Shown piece after piece: positions 8,882 through 17,203 of a DNA stretch of 64,000 bases; within the stretch, counting starts at the first letter, position 1, and each line of letters begins with the position of its first letter. Origin of the DNA: an uncultured Clostridia bacterium (lineage in GTDB: Bacteria > Bacillota > Clostridia > Lachnospirales > CAG-274); NCBI GenBank assembly GCA_910579745.1, contig CAJTVH010000012.1:6102-70101 (forward strand), written 5' to 3'. The notes under the pieces are model-generated. The model did no database searches and was not told where the DNA came from. It saw only the letters and a list, made by a program, of their open reading frames with translations. A program made the translations under genes and the position numbers.

Positions 8882-10009
8882 ATGAGAAAAATTTTTATCG
8901 GCGTTTTTATTTTTTTTATTTTTACCAGTATATATAAGGTATCAGCTGAAGACGAAATTTCTGTAAATCAATATTTTGACCAGGAAAATTTTAGGGATAT
9001 AAACGAGATTTTTCAAAAAAGTCAATATGGAAATGATTTTGACATTTTAAAAACGGCGGAGGATTTTATTTCAGGAAAAGTTGAACTTTCTCCTACGGCT
9101 GTTTTTGAATACTTTATTAAAAATGTTTTCAATGAGGTTTTTGAAAATATAAGTCTTATAAGAAATATAATTATTATTTGTGTTTTAAGCGCGGTTATAA
9201 AAAATTTCGCCGGCTCTCTTAAAAATAAAGAAACAGGTGAACTTGCTTTTTATATTACTTATATTGTAATGGTTATAGCTTTGTTTTCTTCCTTTGCTAT
9301 ATGTATATCTATTATGAAAGATACTGTTTTTACAATCGCTGAGCTTATGAAAGCCGCTGTTCCGCTTATAATTGGTCTTCTTATTATGTCAGGCGGGTCG
9401 GCGAGCGCTTATTTGTTCTCATCGGTTATTTTCTCAGCGGCCGAGTTTATTGTGTTTTTTATAGATAACTTTGCCGTTCCCCTGATTATTACAGCGGCTG
9501 TTATGCAAATTTTGAATTGTCTTTCTGAAAAGGAAATTTTGTCAAAATTTACGGAGCTTATTAAAAACTGCGTAAGCTGGGGAGTTAAGGGATGCGCTAT
9601 TATTTTTATGGGTATTTTATCTCTTCAAAGAATGGGAGGTGAAAGCGGAAACGCTATATTTAACAAAACAGCTAAATTCGCTATGAATATGGTGCCTGTG
9701 GTTGGGGATGTATTCTCGGGGACTATTGAGTCTTTTAGAGTTTTTTCTGGAGTTATAAAAACAGGGATTGGTATAGCTTTTATTTTGGGAATTATTATTT
9801 TATGCGCGATTCCTATAATAAAAATTATAGCTATGATTTTTATTTATAAATTTACAGCCTCAATCATACAGCCTGTATGCGATAAAAGAATTGTAAACTG
9901 TATTGATCAGATGAGTAAATACACAGGGGTTATTTTAGGCATTGTTTTTATGGCTGTCGTAGTGTTTATTTTCGCCGCCATAATGGTGATAAGCGTTTCC
10001 GGAGGATGA
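8882..10009 (+). CDS. spoIIIAE: Stage III sporulation protein AE
   Basis: This is the 375-residue polytopic core membrane protein of the SpoIIIA complex. It has an N-terminal signal-like segment (residues 1-22), a short extracytoplasmic stretch, and then about seven hydrophobic helices. Family features include 'KAAVPLIIGLLIMSGGSASAYLFSSVIF' near the middle and a C-terminal 'FIYKFTASIIQPVCDKRIVNCIDQMSKYTG' region. The ATG follows GGAGTGATTACAA. It is separated from spoIIIAD by 247 bases that hold a dispersed repeat, and is followed by spoIIIAF after 16 bases. Confidence 0.95.
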   Translation: MRKIFIGVFIFFIFTSIYKVSAEDEISVNQYFDQENFRDINEIFQKSQYGNDFDILKTAEDFISGKVELSPTAVFEYFIKNVFNEVFENISLIRNIIIICVLSAVIKNFAGSLKNKETGELAFYITYIVMVIALFSSFAICISIMKDTVFTIAELMKAAVPLIIGLLIMSGGSASAYLFSSVIFSAAEFIVFFIDNFAVPLIITAAVMQILNCLSEKEILSKFTELIKNCVSWGVKGCAIIFMGILSLQRMGGESGNAIFNKTAKFAMNMVPVVGDVFSGTIESFRVFSGVIKTGIGIAFILGIIILCAIPIIKIIAMIFIYKFTASIIQPVCDKRIVNCIDQMSKYTGVILGIVFMAVVVFIFAAIMVISVSGG

Positions 10010-10025
10010 GGAGGAAATTTTTAAT

Positions 10026-10568
10026 ATGTCTTTTTTATACGATTATGTGAGAAATATCGCTGTATTCATTATTTTTTCCGCTTTTGTGGAAATAATTGTT
10101 CCAAATGAGAAATATAGAGGTTATGTAAAGTCTATTTTTGGTTTTTTTATAATAATAATTATTTTAACTCCTATTTTTAATATTTTTGGCGGAGGCGAGG
10201 CTGTTTTTGATTATGTTGGAAATGAGTTTAACAAAACGATTATGGAGAAAGAGGGTAACTTTTATGACGAGAAGCAAAAAGAGATTATAAGAGAAAATTT
10301 TGTGAAAAATTTAGAGAAACAATCAAAAAAAATTCTTGAAAATCTCTGCGTTGTTCATGACGCTCGGTTTTATTTAAAAGACGATGGTTTTGACATAGAA
10401 AAAGCTGAATTTGTTGTGGAGCCGAAAGAAGAGGCTAAAAACTTTTTCAGAATCGAGAAAATTGAGACTCAAGAGGAAAAAGACAATAAGTTTTTTGAAA
10501 ATGTAAAAAAAATAATTTCTGACTTCTATAATCTTCCTTTTGATAATATAAATATAAGGAAACGCTGA
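10026..10568 (+). CDS. spoIIIAF: Stage III sporulation protein AF
   Basis: This 180-residue protein matches SpoIIIAF: two N-terminal membrane helices ('YVRNIAVFIIFSAFVEIIVP' and 'SIFGFFIIIIILTPIFNIF') followed by a soluble domain of about 120 residues facing the space between mother cell and forespore. The ribosome binding site is GAGGAGGAAA. Normally spoIIIAG follows at once; here 573 bases with two miniature inverted-repeat elements intervene, which raises the question of whether AG and AH are still read from the same transcript. Confidence 0.94.
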   Translation: MSFLYDYVRNIAVFIIFSAFVEIIVPNEKYRGYVKSIFGFFIIIIILTPIFNIFGGGEAVFDYVGNEFNKTIMEKEGNFYDEKQKEIIRENFVKNLEKQSKKILENLCVVHDARFYLKDDGFDIEKAEFVVEPKEEAKNFFRIEKIETQEEKDNKFFENVKKIISDFYNLPFDNINIRKR

Positions 10569-10574
10569 TTAATA

Positions 10575-10713
10575 CATTTTTGAAAACAGGAATATAAACC
10601 AAAAATTATAGAACGGAAAATTGATTTTTCTTGTATTGGATTTATTTCTTATAATTTTTTGGATATTTGGCGTATATAACTGATAGCTTATGATAGTTTT
10701 CAGATACGCCCTA
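10575..10713. repeat. Degenerate miniature inverted-repeat element
   Basis: The right half matches the intact copy at 10917-11084 very well: the inner TATAATTTTTTGGATATTT, then GGCGTATATAACTGATAGC and the end AGTTTTCAGATACGCC followed by CTAG. The left half has decayed and the left terminal repeat is barely visible around 10575-10590, so the left boundary is approximate. Confidence 0.7.
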
Positions 10714-10916
10714 GTTTAATAAAGCCGTATAAATTTTTTAGCTATGGAGATTCGTGAAAATTTTAGTGTTTCTCTTGTTATAGTTGTGATTTTATATAAT
10801 TTCAATTATAGATACAGAATTTTCAAATGAGTCGCAGGCGTCTAAAATTTATATGATTTTGTAAAAGATATAAAGCTTTCAGACATGTTTTAATCATTAT
10901 CTCGATGATTTTTAGC

Positions 10917-11084
10917 TAGAGCGTATCTGAAAACTAAAATACGCGCGAAAAATTATAAAAAATAAAACGAAACAGAAAGGCTTTTCTGTTTAATTGAACT
11001 GTTTTCGTTTATTTTTTATAATTTTTTGGATATTTCTCGTATGTATATAACTGATAGCTTATGATAGTTTTCAGATACGCCCTA
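10917..11084. repeat. Miniature inverted-repeat element (MITE-like), 168 bp, in the spoIIIAF-AG gap
   Basis: The terminal inverted repeats are GCGTATCTGAAAACT at 10921-10935 and its complement ending at 11080, each followed outward by CTAG, so a TA dinucleotide flanks both ends. Inside is a long AT-rich palindrome (AAAATTATAAAAAATAAAACGAAACAG and its complement, given here in meaning rather than full sequence). There is no open frame. TA flanks and size suit a non-autonomous relative of IS630/Tc1-mariner elements; that assignment is inference, as no transposase is present. Confidence 0.8.
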
Positions 11085-11141
11085 GTTAAAGCGGACGGAT
11101 ACTGGCGTTTACTTACAAAAGAGCCAAGGAGATGAACTTAT

Positions 11142-11702
11142 TTGATTTTTTTTAAGGAACTTTTCAGAAACAAGGAAAAAAAGACAGTTTTAAATTTTAT
11201 TACAATGCTTTTAATAGGTGTTGTTCTTATTATTTTAAGTAATTCCTTTTTGAAAAAAAATATCGGAGAGGAGGAAGATTTTTCCGAGAAAAAAAACACT
11301 GAGATTTTAACAAAGCAAAGCGACTACGCTTCAGAACTTGAGAAAAAGCTTGAAAGCGCTCTTTCTTCCGTTGAGGGAGTCGGAGAGGTTAAAGTTGTTT
11401 TAACTCTTGAGAATACAGGGGAAATAGTAGTAGCTGAAGATAATTCCGTTGACAGAAGCGAAACAAGCGAAGGAAGTTCGGGAGAAAAACGTAAAACAAA
11501 TAATTTGAAAGAGGAAAATAAAAAAATATTGCTTGAAAGCAATAAACCTCTTGTTTTACAGGAAATTAAACCGAAAATCAAAGGAATTGTAATTATAGCA
11601 AAAGGGGGCGGAAGCGCTGCGGTTAAAAATTCAATTATTAAAGCGGTTCAGGCTTTATTAAATATTGAGGCAAATAAAATAGAAGTTCTTAAAATGAAGT
11701 AG
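11142..11702 (+). CDS. spoIIIAG: Stage III sporulation protein AG
   Basis: This is the 186-residue ring-forming SpoIIIAG protein of the mother-cell side of the forespore channel. The start is a TTG at 11142, ten bases after AAGGAG (11126-11131); an ATG at 11132 is in another frame and stops after seven codons. One N-terminal membrane helix is at about 17-37. The soluble part holds the ring-building 'LESALSSVEGVGEVKVVLTLEN' and 'IKGIVIIAKGGGSAAVKNSIIKAVQALL' segments, joined by a charged linker. It is separated from spoIIIAF by the inserted repeats. Confidence 0.95.
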   Translation: MIFFKELFRNKEKKTVLNFITMLLIGVVLIILSNSFLKKNIGEEEDFSEKKNTEILTKQSDYASELEKKLESALSSVEGVGEVKVVLTLENTGEIVVAEDNSVDRSETSEGSSGEKRKTNNLKEENKKILLESNKPLVLQEIKPKIKGIVIIAKGGGSAAVKNSIIKAVQALLNIEANKIEVLKMK

Positions 11703-11714
11703 GAGGTAAATTAT

Positions 11715-12398
11715 ATGTTTGTTATAAAAAGAAATCAAATTATTATTACGGCTTTGGTTGTTATGATTGCCGCGGCTGGCTATTTGAATTACATAGACTC
11801 AACTCCGGCCGAGCCGAGCGAGGTTGTCGTTAATGACGAGGGCGATATTATGGGGATTGTTCCTGACGGGGAACTTGCCGCCGTAAACGGAGACGGCGGT
11901 TCTGACGACGCTTCTTTAACCGCCGAGAATGAAAGCGAGATAAGTACGTCTGATAAATCCGCCCAGGAGGAGAACAGCGAGCTTTCGGCGGCCGCTAATA
12001 ACGACGAGGCCGGCGCCGCTGTATTTGTAAATACGTCAAACGATTCTTCTTATTTTATACAGGCTAAGCTTGACAGAGAGCAGGCGAGAGCTAAGCAAAA
12101 GGATATTTTAACCGAAATGATTAACAACAATAATTTGGAACAAGATAAAAAATCCGAATGCGCCAACGCTATGCTTGAGATTCAACAGAGAATTGAAAAG
12201 GAAACAGCCGCTGAGGCGATGATTGAGTCAAAAGGTTTTGACGAGGTGTATGTGAGAATAGATGACGAGACGGTTGATGTTGTTGTTAATAAAGAGAAAT
12301 TAACCGATTCGGAAATCGCTCAAATTGAGGATATTATTAAAAGAAAAACAGGTGTCACAGCGGACAAAATAAGAATAAACCCTATGAAGAAAAATTAA
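11715..12398 (+). CDS. spoIIIAH: Stage III sporulation protein AH
   Basis: This 227-residue protein is SpoIIIAH, which pairs with SpoIIQ of the forespore to form the channel across the septum. An N-terminal membrane helix (about residues 9-24) is followed by an acidic, low-complexity linker and a C-terminal YscJ-like domain ('YFIQAKLDREQARAKQKDIL' through 'VVNKEKLTDSEIAQIEDIIKRKTGV'). The ribosome binding site is AGGAGG. No SpoIIQ gene lies in the window. The operon ends with a hairpin terminator 80 bases downstream. Confidence 0.95.
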   Translation: MFVIKRNQIIITALVVMIAAAGYLNYIDSTPAEPSEVVVNDEGDIMGIVPDGELAAVNGDGGSDDASLTAENESEISTSDKSAQEENSELSAAANNDEAGAAVFVNTSNDSSYFIQAKLDREQARAKQKDILTEMINNNNLEQDKKSECANAMLEIQQRIEKETAAEAMIESKGFDEVYVRIDDETVDVVVNKEKLTDSEIAQIEDIIKRKTGVTADKIRINPMKKN

Positions 12399-12477
12399 GG
12401 TTATAATTTATAAATAAAAAATAATATTGATGCTTTTATAAATAAAATGGAATTGCTGTAGCGTTAATCAATATTTT

Positions 12478-12522
12478 AAAATCCCCTTAAAACTGAGTCT
12501 TTGTAGCTTTAAGGGGATTTTA
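12478..12522 (+). terminator. Intrinsic terminator of the spoIIIA operon
   Basis: Arms AAATCCCCTTAAA and TTTAAGGGGATTT pair perfectly around a loop of about 17 bases and are followed by TTATTGT. It lies about 80 bases after the spoIIIAH stop. Confidence 0.85.
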
Positions 12523-12866
12523 TTGTAAATAGTTAATTAGAGTTATAGTCAGAAACTTAAAAATAAACAAACTCATCAACGAAAAACCACTTTCCCTGTA
12601 CCGCGGACGGTCGCAAAGCTTCCCTTTGCCTCTTATCCACGTTCTTCTTCCGCCGATCTGTCAAAACGATTTTTCTCTTGCTCTCTTTTGTTTGTTTTCA
12701 TGTTGATTGATTAGATTTCTTTCTAAACTTTACAGCGATTATGTAGTTTCGAAAGAAATCTACTATATGAGAGATTTAATTTTTGTTTTTTGTATATAAA
12801 TACTTCAGAAAAATTATTTTACCAATATTTTTTTTGAAATTAATTGTAGCGGTTTTTTTTATTTTA
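12523..12866. other. Spacer with a GC-richer island and a long hairpin
   Basis: No gene is supported here. Positions 12590-12660 are noticeably richer in G and C than the surrounding spacer (for example ACCGCGGACGGTCGC) and read like a relic of coding or repeat sequence. At 12713-12761 two 17-base arms (AGATTTCTTTC...GAAAGAAATCT outer part) pair with one mismatch around a 15-base loop; no T-run follows on either side, so it is not a plain terminator. Confidence 0.5.
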
Positions 12867-12875
12867 TGTTATAAT
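12867..12875 (+). promoter_or_regulatory. Extended -10 promoter candidate for mtaD-ahcY
   Basis: TGTTATAAT (TG-N-TATAAT) forms an extended -10 element 45 bases before the mtaD start. No good -35 box sits 17 bases upstream, which is compatible with an extended -10 promoter. No SAH riboswitch was recognised in the short leader. Confidence 0.5.
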
Positions 12876-12919
12876 ATTCCACATGATAAATTCGGTTAAG
12901 TTTAAGGGGGAGCGCGTTT

Positions 12920-14200
12920 ATGAACATAAAGCTTGAGAATATTCTTGCCGTTATAAGCGACGAGAATAGCTATGAGGTAAAAAGAACTGATATTTTTATA
13001 AAAGATGGGATTATTTTTAAGATTGGGGAAGGTGAAAAAAACTTTATACCCGAAAAAATTATTGACGGAAAGGACAAGCTTGTTATTCCCGGTCTTATAA
13101 ATTGTCATACGCATACTTATATGTCGGTGTTCAGAAATATAGCTGATGATTTAGCTTTTAACGACTGGCTGTTTAAGAATATTATGCCGAGAGAGGACAA
13201 GCTGAGTTTTGAGGACGCTTATTGGGGAGCTATGTTATCATGCGCTGAAATGATAAAGTCAGGAACGACTTGTTTCCTTGATATGCACATGTTTAAAAAT
13301 CAAACCGCTGAAGCGGCCGTTAAGTCTGGCATGAGAGCTGTTATCTCAAGGGGGCTTTCGGGAGAGTCTAGAAATGAGGACGGGGCGGTGAGAAGAATTA
13401 ACGAAGCTTTTGAGGAAATCGAGAAATGGGAGGGAAACGACAGGCTTTCGTTTATGCTGGCCCCTCACGCTATTTATACTTGTGGGACTGATTATATAAA
13501 ATATACCGTAGGAAGGGCCAAGGAATACGGTCTCTCGCTTCATACACATTTATCCGAGACAAGATATGAGGTTGAGGAAGCTAAAAAGAATTACGGTATG
13601 ACGCCGGTGGAGTATCTTAACAGTATCGGTTTTTTTGACGTAAATACAGTCGCCGCTCATTGCGTACATCTTCAGGAGGAAGACTTTAAAATCCTAAAGG
13701 AGAAGAATGTCAATGTGGCTCTTAATCCTATTAGTAATATGAAACTTGGAAATGGCTTCGCTCCGGTTTTAAAGATGCTTGAAAGCGGGATTAATATTTG
13801 TGTCGGTACGGATAGCGCGGCGAGCAACAATAGTTTAAATCTGTTTTCAGATATGAACGCCACGGCTCTTATTCACAAGGGAACAAACGAGAACGCTCAG
13901 GCGGTTGACGCTTTTAATATATTTAAAGCGGCTACAATTAATGGGGCGAAAGCTCTTTCTATTAATTCGGGGCAAATTAAAGAGGGAAAAGCGGCGGATC
14001 TCGCTATTCTTGATTTGAATTGTCCTCAGCTAAGGCCGATGAATAATCTAATGGCGGCTTTATCATATTCCGCTAATGGGTCGGAGGTTGAGACAGTTAT
14101 TATTAACGGCGAGATTGTCATGGAAAATAAAAAGCTTTGTTTTGTGGATGAAACTGAGATTTATAAAAACGTTGAGAAAATCGCTCAAAAAATAAAGTGA
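12920..14200 (+). CDS. mtaD: S-adenosylhomocysteine / 5'-methylthioadenosine deaminase
   Basis: This is a 426-residue amidohydrolase of the MTA/SAH deaminase group, which removes the 6-amino group of adenosine-type nucleosides. Metal and catalytic residues are visible: H63 and H65 ('NCHTHTYMS'), H210 and E213 ('HTHLSET'), H247 ('AAHCVH') and D298 ('GTDSAASNN'). The ATG follows AAGGGGGAG. The stop is 52 bases before an AhcY-family gene. The pairing suggests that SAH is first deaminated to S-inosylhomocysteine and then hydrolysed. Related guanine or chlorohydrolase-type activities are less likely given the neighbour. Confidence 0.9.
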   Translation: MNIKLENILAVISDENSYEVKRTDIFIKDGIIFKIGEGEKNFIPEKIIDGKDKLVIPGLINCHTHTYMSVFRNIADDLAFNDWLFKNIMPREDKLSFEDAYWGAMLSCAEMIKSGTTCFLDMHMFKNQTAEAAVKSGMRAVISRGLSGESRNEDGAVRRINEAFEEIEKWEGNDRLSFMLAPHAIYTCGTDYIKYTVGRAKEYGLSLHTHLSETRYEVEEAKKNYGMTPVEYLNSIGFFDVNTVAAHCVHLQEEDFKILKEKNVNVALNPISNMKLGNGFAPVLKMLESGINICVGTDSAASNNSLNLFSDMNATALIHKGTNENAQAVDAFNIFKAATINGAKALSINSGQIKEGKAADLAILDLNCPQLRPMNNLMAALSYSANGSEVETVIINGEIVMENKKLCFVDETEIYKNVEKIAQKIK

Positions 14201-14252
14201 CTTTTTGTTGAAGCTTAATATTATTTTTTTAAAATTATAGGAGGTTGTAAAA

Positions 14253-15500
14253 TTGATTAGTGAAATTCGTTGCAAAGAGCTTTGGGAAAGCGGTAAAAGA
14301 AAAATCGATTGGGTAAAACAAAATATGGACTTACTTAGAAGTATCGAGAAAGAATTTTTAGAAACCAAACCTTTTAAAGGTCTTAAAGTCGCTCTTTCCA
14401 TTCACCTTGAGGCTAAAACAGCGTATTTGTGCAAAGTTCTTGCGTCAGGAGGGGCTGAAATGTTCATTACGGGAAGTAATCCCCTATCAACTCAGGACGA
14501 TGTAGCCGCCGCTCTTGTTCATGATGGACTTAATGTTTTCGCCTGGCACGGTGCTACCGATGAGGAATATGAAAGGCATACATCTAAGGTTATTGAGGCG
14601 GGTCCCAATATTATTATTGACGACGGGGGAGATTTAGTTAATTTAATTCACAGCAAATACCCTGAGAAAATATCTAACGTTATTGGGGGATGCGAGGAAA
14701 CAACCACCGGTATTATAAGGCTTATAGCTATGAACAGAGAGAATAAACTTAAGTTTCCGATGGTTTTAGTCAACAACGCCAAATGCAAGTATTTGTTTGA
14801 CAACAGGTATGGAACAGGGCAATCGGTATGGGACGGCATAAATAGAACGACAAATCTTATTGTCGCCGGAAAGAATGTCGTCGTGGCAGGGTATGGATGG
14901 TGCGGTAAAGGAGTGGCTATGAGAGCGAAAGGATTAGGCGCTTCGGTTATTGTTACCGAAATAGACCCTATTAAAGCTATGGAAGCCGTTATGGATGGGT
15001 TTAAGGTAATGAGGATGGAAGAGGCGGCTAAAATAGGCGATTTTTTCGTTACAGTTACAGGATGCAGAGACGTTATTACAAAAAATTCTTTTGAGGTTAT
15101 GAAAGACGGCGCCATTTTATGCAACGCCGGGCATTTTGATGTTGAGGTTGATGTAAAAGGTCTTAAAGAAATCGCTATTGAGGAAAAGCCAGCAAGAGAT
15201 AATATTATGGGATATAAGCTTGAGAATGGGAAATTTATTTATGTTATCGGAGAGGGCAGACTCGTTAATCTCGCCGCCGGAGACGGACATCCAGCGGAAA
15301 TTATGGATATGAGTTTTGCTATTCAGGCGTTAAGCGCTTTATATCTTGTGAAAAACAAAGGTTCTTTTGATAAGAATATTATTTATGTTCCCGATGAGAT
15401 TGATAAAGAGGTTTCTAGGAGAAAACTTAAATTTTGGAATCTTGAAATTGATGTACTTACGGAAACTCAGAAAAAATATCTTAATAGCTGGGAAGTTTAA
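14253..15500 (+). CDS. ahcY: S-adenosyl/S-inosyl-homocysteine hydrolase
   Basis: This is a 415-residue NAD-dependent AhcY-family hydrolase. It starts with TTG after AGGAGGTT. The catalytic set is present: D124 in 'DDGGD', E149 in 'EETTTG', K179, D183 and N184 in 'NNAKCKYLFDN', and the NAD loop 'GYGWCGKG' at 213-220. The base-binding segment reads H51-L-E-A-K-T-A where classical enzymes have H-[ML]-T-x-[QE]-T-A, so the two adenine contacts are replaced by Glu53 and Lys55. The C-terminal KPxHYRY tail is missing. Both features are shared with the shorter Thermotoga/archaeal type, part of which acts on S-inosylhomocysteine. With the deaminase next door, an inosyl substrate is my preferred reading. 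Confidence 0.93.
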   Translation: MISEIRCKELWESGKRKIDWVKQNMDLLRSIEKEFLETKPFKGLKVALSIHLEAKTAYLCKVLASGGAEMFITGSNPLSTQDDVAAALVHDGLNVFAWHGATDEEYERHTSKVIEAGPNIIIDDGGDLVNLIHSKYPEKISNVIGGCEETTTGIIRLIAMNRENKLKFPMVLVNNAKCKYLFDNRYGTGQSVWDGINRTTNLIVAGKNVVVAGYGWCGKGVAMRAKGLGASVIVTEIDPIKAMEAVMDGFKVMRMEEAAKIGDFFVTVTGCRDVITKNSFEVMKDGAILCNAGHFDVEVDVKGLKEIAIEEKPARDNIMGYKLENGKFIYVIGEGRLVNLAAGDGHPAEIMDMSFAIQALSALYLVKNKGSFDKNIIYVPDEIDKEVSRRKLKFWNLEIDVLTETQKKYLNSWEV

Positions 15501-15516
15501 TATAGATTTGACTAGG

Positions 15517-15594
15517 AGTCATAGTAATCTTTCTTTTTTATTATAAGACTTATGTTTATTAAACGTATATTATTTAGATTGCTATGACTTTTTT
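15517..15594 (+). terminator. Terminator after ahcY
   Basis: Arms AGTCATAGTAATCT (15517-15530) and AGATTGCTATGACT (15576-15589) pair with one mismatch around a long T-rich interior and are followed by six T. The large loop makes it less compact than a typical terminator. Confidence 0.75.
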
Positions 15595-16041
15595 ATGTTT
15601 ATATTACAACGGTTGTGTTTAAAAGAAAACTAAGGAAAAAGTATTTAAGCGCGAGGATTTAAGTTTTAACGGAAAGGGTTTTAATTCTTAAACGTTGAAA
15701 TTATTAAAAAATTAGGACATAATTTGAAAAATTTTGAGTAAAATGTTATTATTTTGTTTATAACGAAATAATAAAAGAATAAATGGGGAAGCTTTGTTAA
15801 AGTCTGATATATCAAGAAATTTTTTTGTTTTGTGCTAAAAATTCTGTGAGCTGATATAATTCATATTGGAATTATTATGGGTGGTTGAAATGCGCCGAGC
15901 GCAGGTATTATTAGTGGTATATGGATTAGAGTGAAAGGCATGAGGATATTAAATTATTGTAAGTGTTGATATATAAATACTGTTTATTTACAAAGTTAAA
16001 ATTGGATTTAATATTGACCTTAATTCATAGGATAATTGTAT
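15595..16041. other. Spacer before purM, no gene seen
   Basis: This AT-rich stretch holds no credible gene; a 14-codon frame near 15892 has no support. It contains a copy of the dispersed repeat at 15759-15830. I looked for a guanine/adenine riboswitch, as expected for some purine genes, and did not find the conserved core. Confidence 0.5.
15759..15830. repeat. Dispersed intergenic repeat, copy B
   Basis: This copy shares ordered words with copies at 8696 and 58185: TATAACGAAATAATAAAAGAATAAA, a middle part ending in TTAAAG, and TATATCAAGAAATTTTTTT. It is the most diverged in the middle. See the findings. Confidence 0.5.
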
Positions 16042-16070
16042 TGACTTTTTTCGTGTGTTGTGATATAAAT
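16042..16070 (+). promoter_or_regulatory. Sigma-A promoter for purMND
   Basis: TTGACT at 16042-16047 and TATAAA at 16065-16070 are spaced by 17 bases. Transcription would start near 16077, giving a leader of about 100 bases. A second TATAAT at about 16108 lacks a good -35. Confidence 0.75.
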
Positions 16071-16177
16071 AATATCATATGTTTGTTGTTTGCTTTACAA
16101 ATTGAGTATAATTTACATTTTGTTTTATTAAGGGTTTTATAATAATTATATTATAATATTTTCAGGAGGTACAGGTA

Positions 16178-17203
16178 ATGGATTATAAATCGGCAGGTGT
16201 TGATGTTGAGGCGGGTTATAAATCTGTGGAACTTATAAAAGAATGTGTGAAAAGCACTTTCAGAAAAGAAGTTCTAGCGGATTTAGGCGGGTTTGGAGGT
16301 CTTTTTTCGATCGCTAAAGCGAAAGATATGGAAGAACCTGTGCTTGTGTCAGGTACGGACGGAGTGGGAACAAAACTCAAACTCGCGTTTGTAATGGACA
16401 AACACGATACTATTGGCGTAGACGCGGTAGCTATGTGCGTTAACGATATTGTATGCAGCGGAGCCGAGCCTCTGTTTTTTCTTGATTATATAGCCTGTGG
16501 TAAAAACTTTCCGGAGAAGATAGCCCTTATTGTTAAAGGAGTCGCCGAAGGATGCGGACAGGCAGGCGCCTCTCTTATAGGCGGAGAGACCGCTGAAATG
16601 CCTGGGTTTTACCCTATTGATGAATATGACCTTGCCGGGTTTGCCGTTGGTATTCTTGATAAAGCGAATGTTATTGACGGAAGTAAGACAAATGACGGAG
16701 ACTTGCTTGTTGGCATAGCCTCAAGCGGAGTCCACTCAAACGGTTATTCTCTAGTAAGAAAGATTTTTGATATTTCGGAGAATAACGTGAGACAATACAT
16801 AGATGAACTTGGAATGACGTTAGGGGAAGCTTTGCTGACTCCCACAAAAATATATGTAAAACCTATTCTTGAACTTATTAAAAAGGTAAATGTAAAGGGT
16901 ATAAGTCATATCACGGGAGGCGGTTTTATAGAAAACATTCCAAGAATGCTCCCTAAAGGGTTTAAGGCTGTGATTAAGGAAGGAACATGGCCTGTTTTGC
17001 CTGTCTTTGAACTTATGGAACGAAAGGGCCGCGTTGAGAGAATGTCAATGTACAATACTTTTAATATGGGTATCGGCATGGTTTTGGCTGTCTCTGAGGA
17101 TGACGCCAAAGAGACAATCAGGATACTTGAGGAATGCGGTGAAAAGGCATATGTTATAGGAAAAGTCACGAAAGGAGCTGGAATTGACATATGTTTAAAA
17201 TAG
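16178..17203 (+). CDS. purM: Phosphoribosylformylglycinamidine cyclo-ligase (AIR synthetase)
   Basis: PurM makes 5-aminoimidazole ribonucleotide from FGAM using ATP, the fifth step of purine synthesis. The 341 residues match the family end to end: 'DYKSAGVDVEAGYKSVELIK' at the start, 'VSGTDGVGTKLKLAF', 'GVDAVAMCVNDI', 'GASLIGGETAEMPG', 'GIASSGVHSNGYSL' and 'ISHITGGGFIENIPRMLP'. The ribosome binding site is CAGGAGGT. Its 3' end overlaps purN by 13 bases, so the two are translationally coupled. Confidence 0.98.
   Translation: MDYKSAGVDVEAGYKSVELIKECVKSTFRKEVLADLGGFGGLFSIAKAKDMEEPVLVSGTDGVGTKLKLAFVMDKHDTIGVDAVAMCVNDIVCSGAEPLFFLDYIACGKNFPEKIALIVKGVAEGCGQAGASLIGGETAEMPGFYPIDEYDLAGFAVGILDKANVIDGSKTNDGDLLVGIASSGVHSNGYSLVRKIFDISENNVRQYIDELGMTLGEALLTPTKIYVKPILELIKKVNVKGISHITGGGFIENIPRMLPKGFKAVIKEGTWPVLPVFELMERKGRVERMSMYNTFNMGIGMVLAVSEDDAKETIRILEECGEKAYVIGKVTKGAGIDICLK

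Noticed and set aside
12762..12919. SAH riboswitch before mtaD-ahcY
   Set aside because: The leader after the likely promoter is only about 40 bases and has no matching core.
14648..15124. 158-codon minus-strand frame within ahcY
   Set aside because: It lies wholly inside a clear, conserved plus-strand gene and shows no recognisable domain.
15892..15936. 14-codon frame 'MRRAQVLLVVYGLE'
   Set aside because: Too short, in a spacer with no ribosome binding site of quality and no neighbour to support it.
15595..16177. Purine riboswitch before purM
   Set aside because: The conserved core and pairing loops of the purine riboswitch class are not found.
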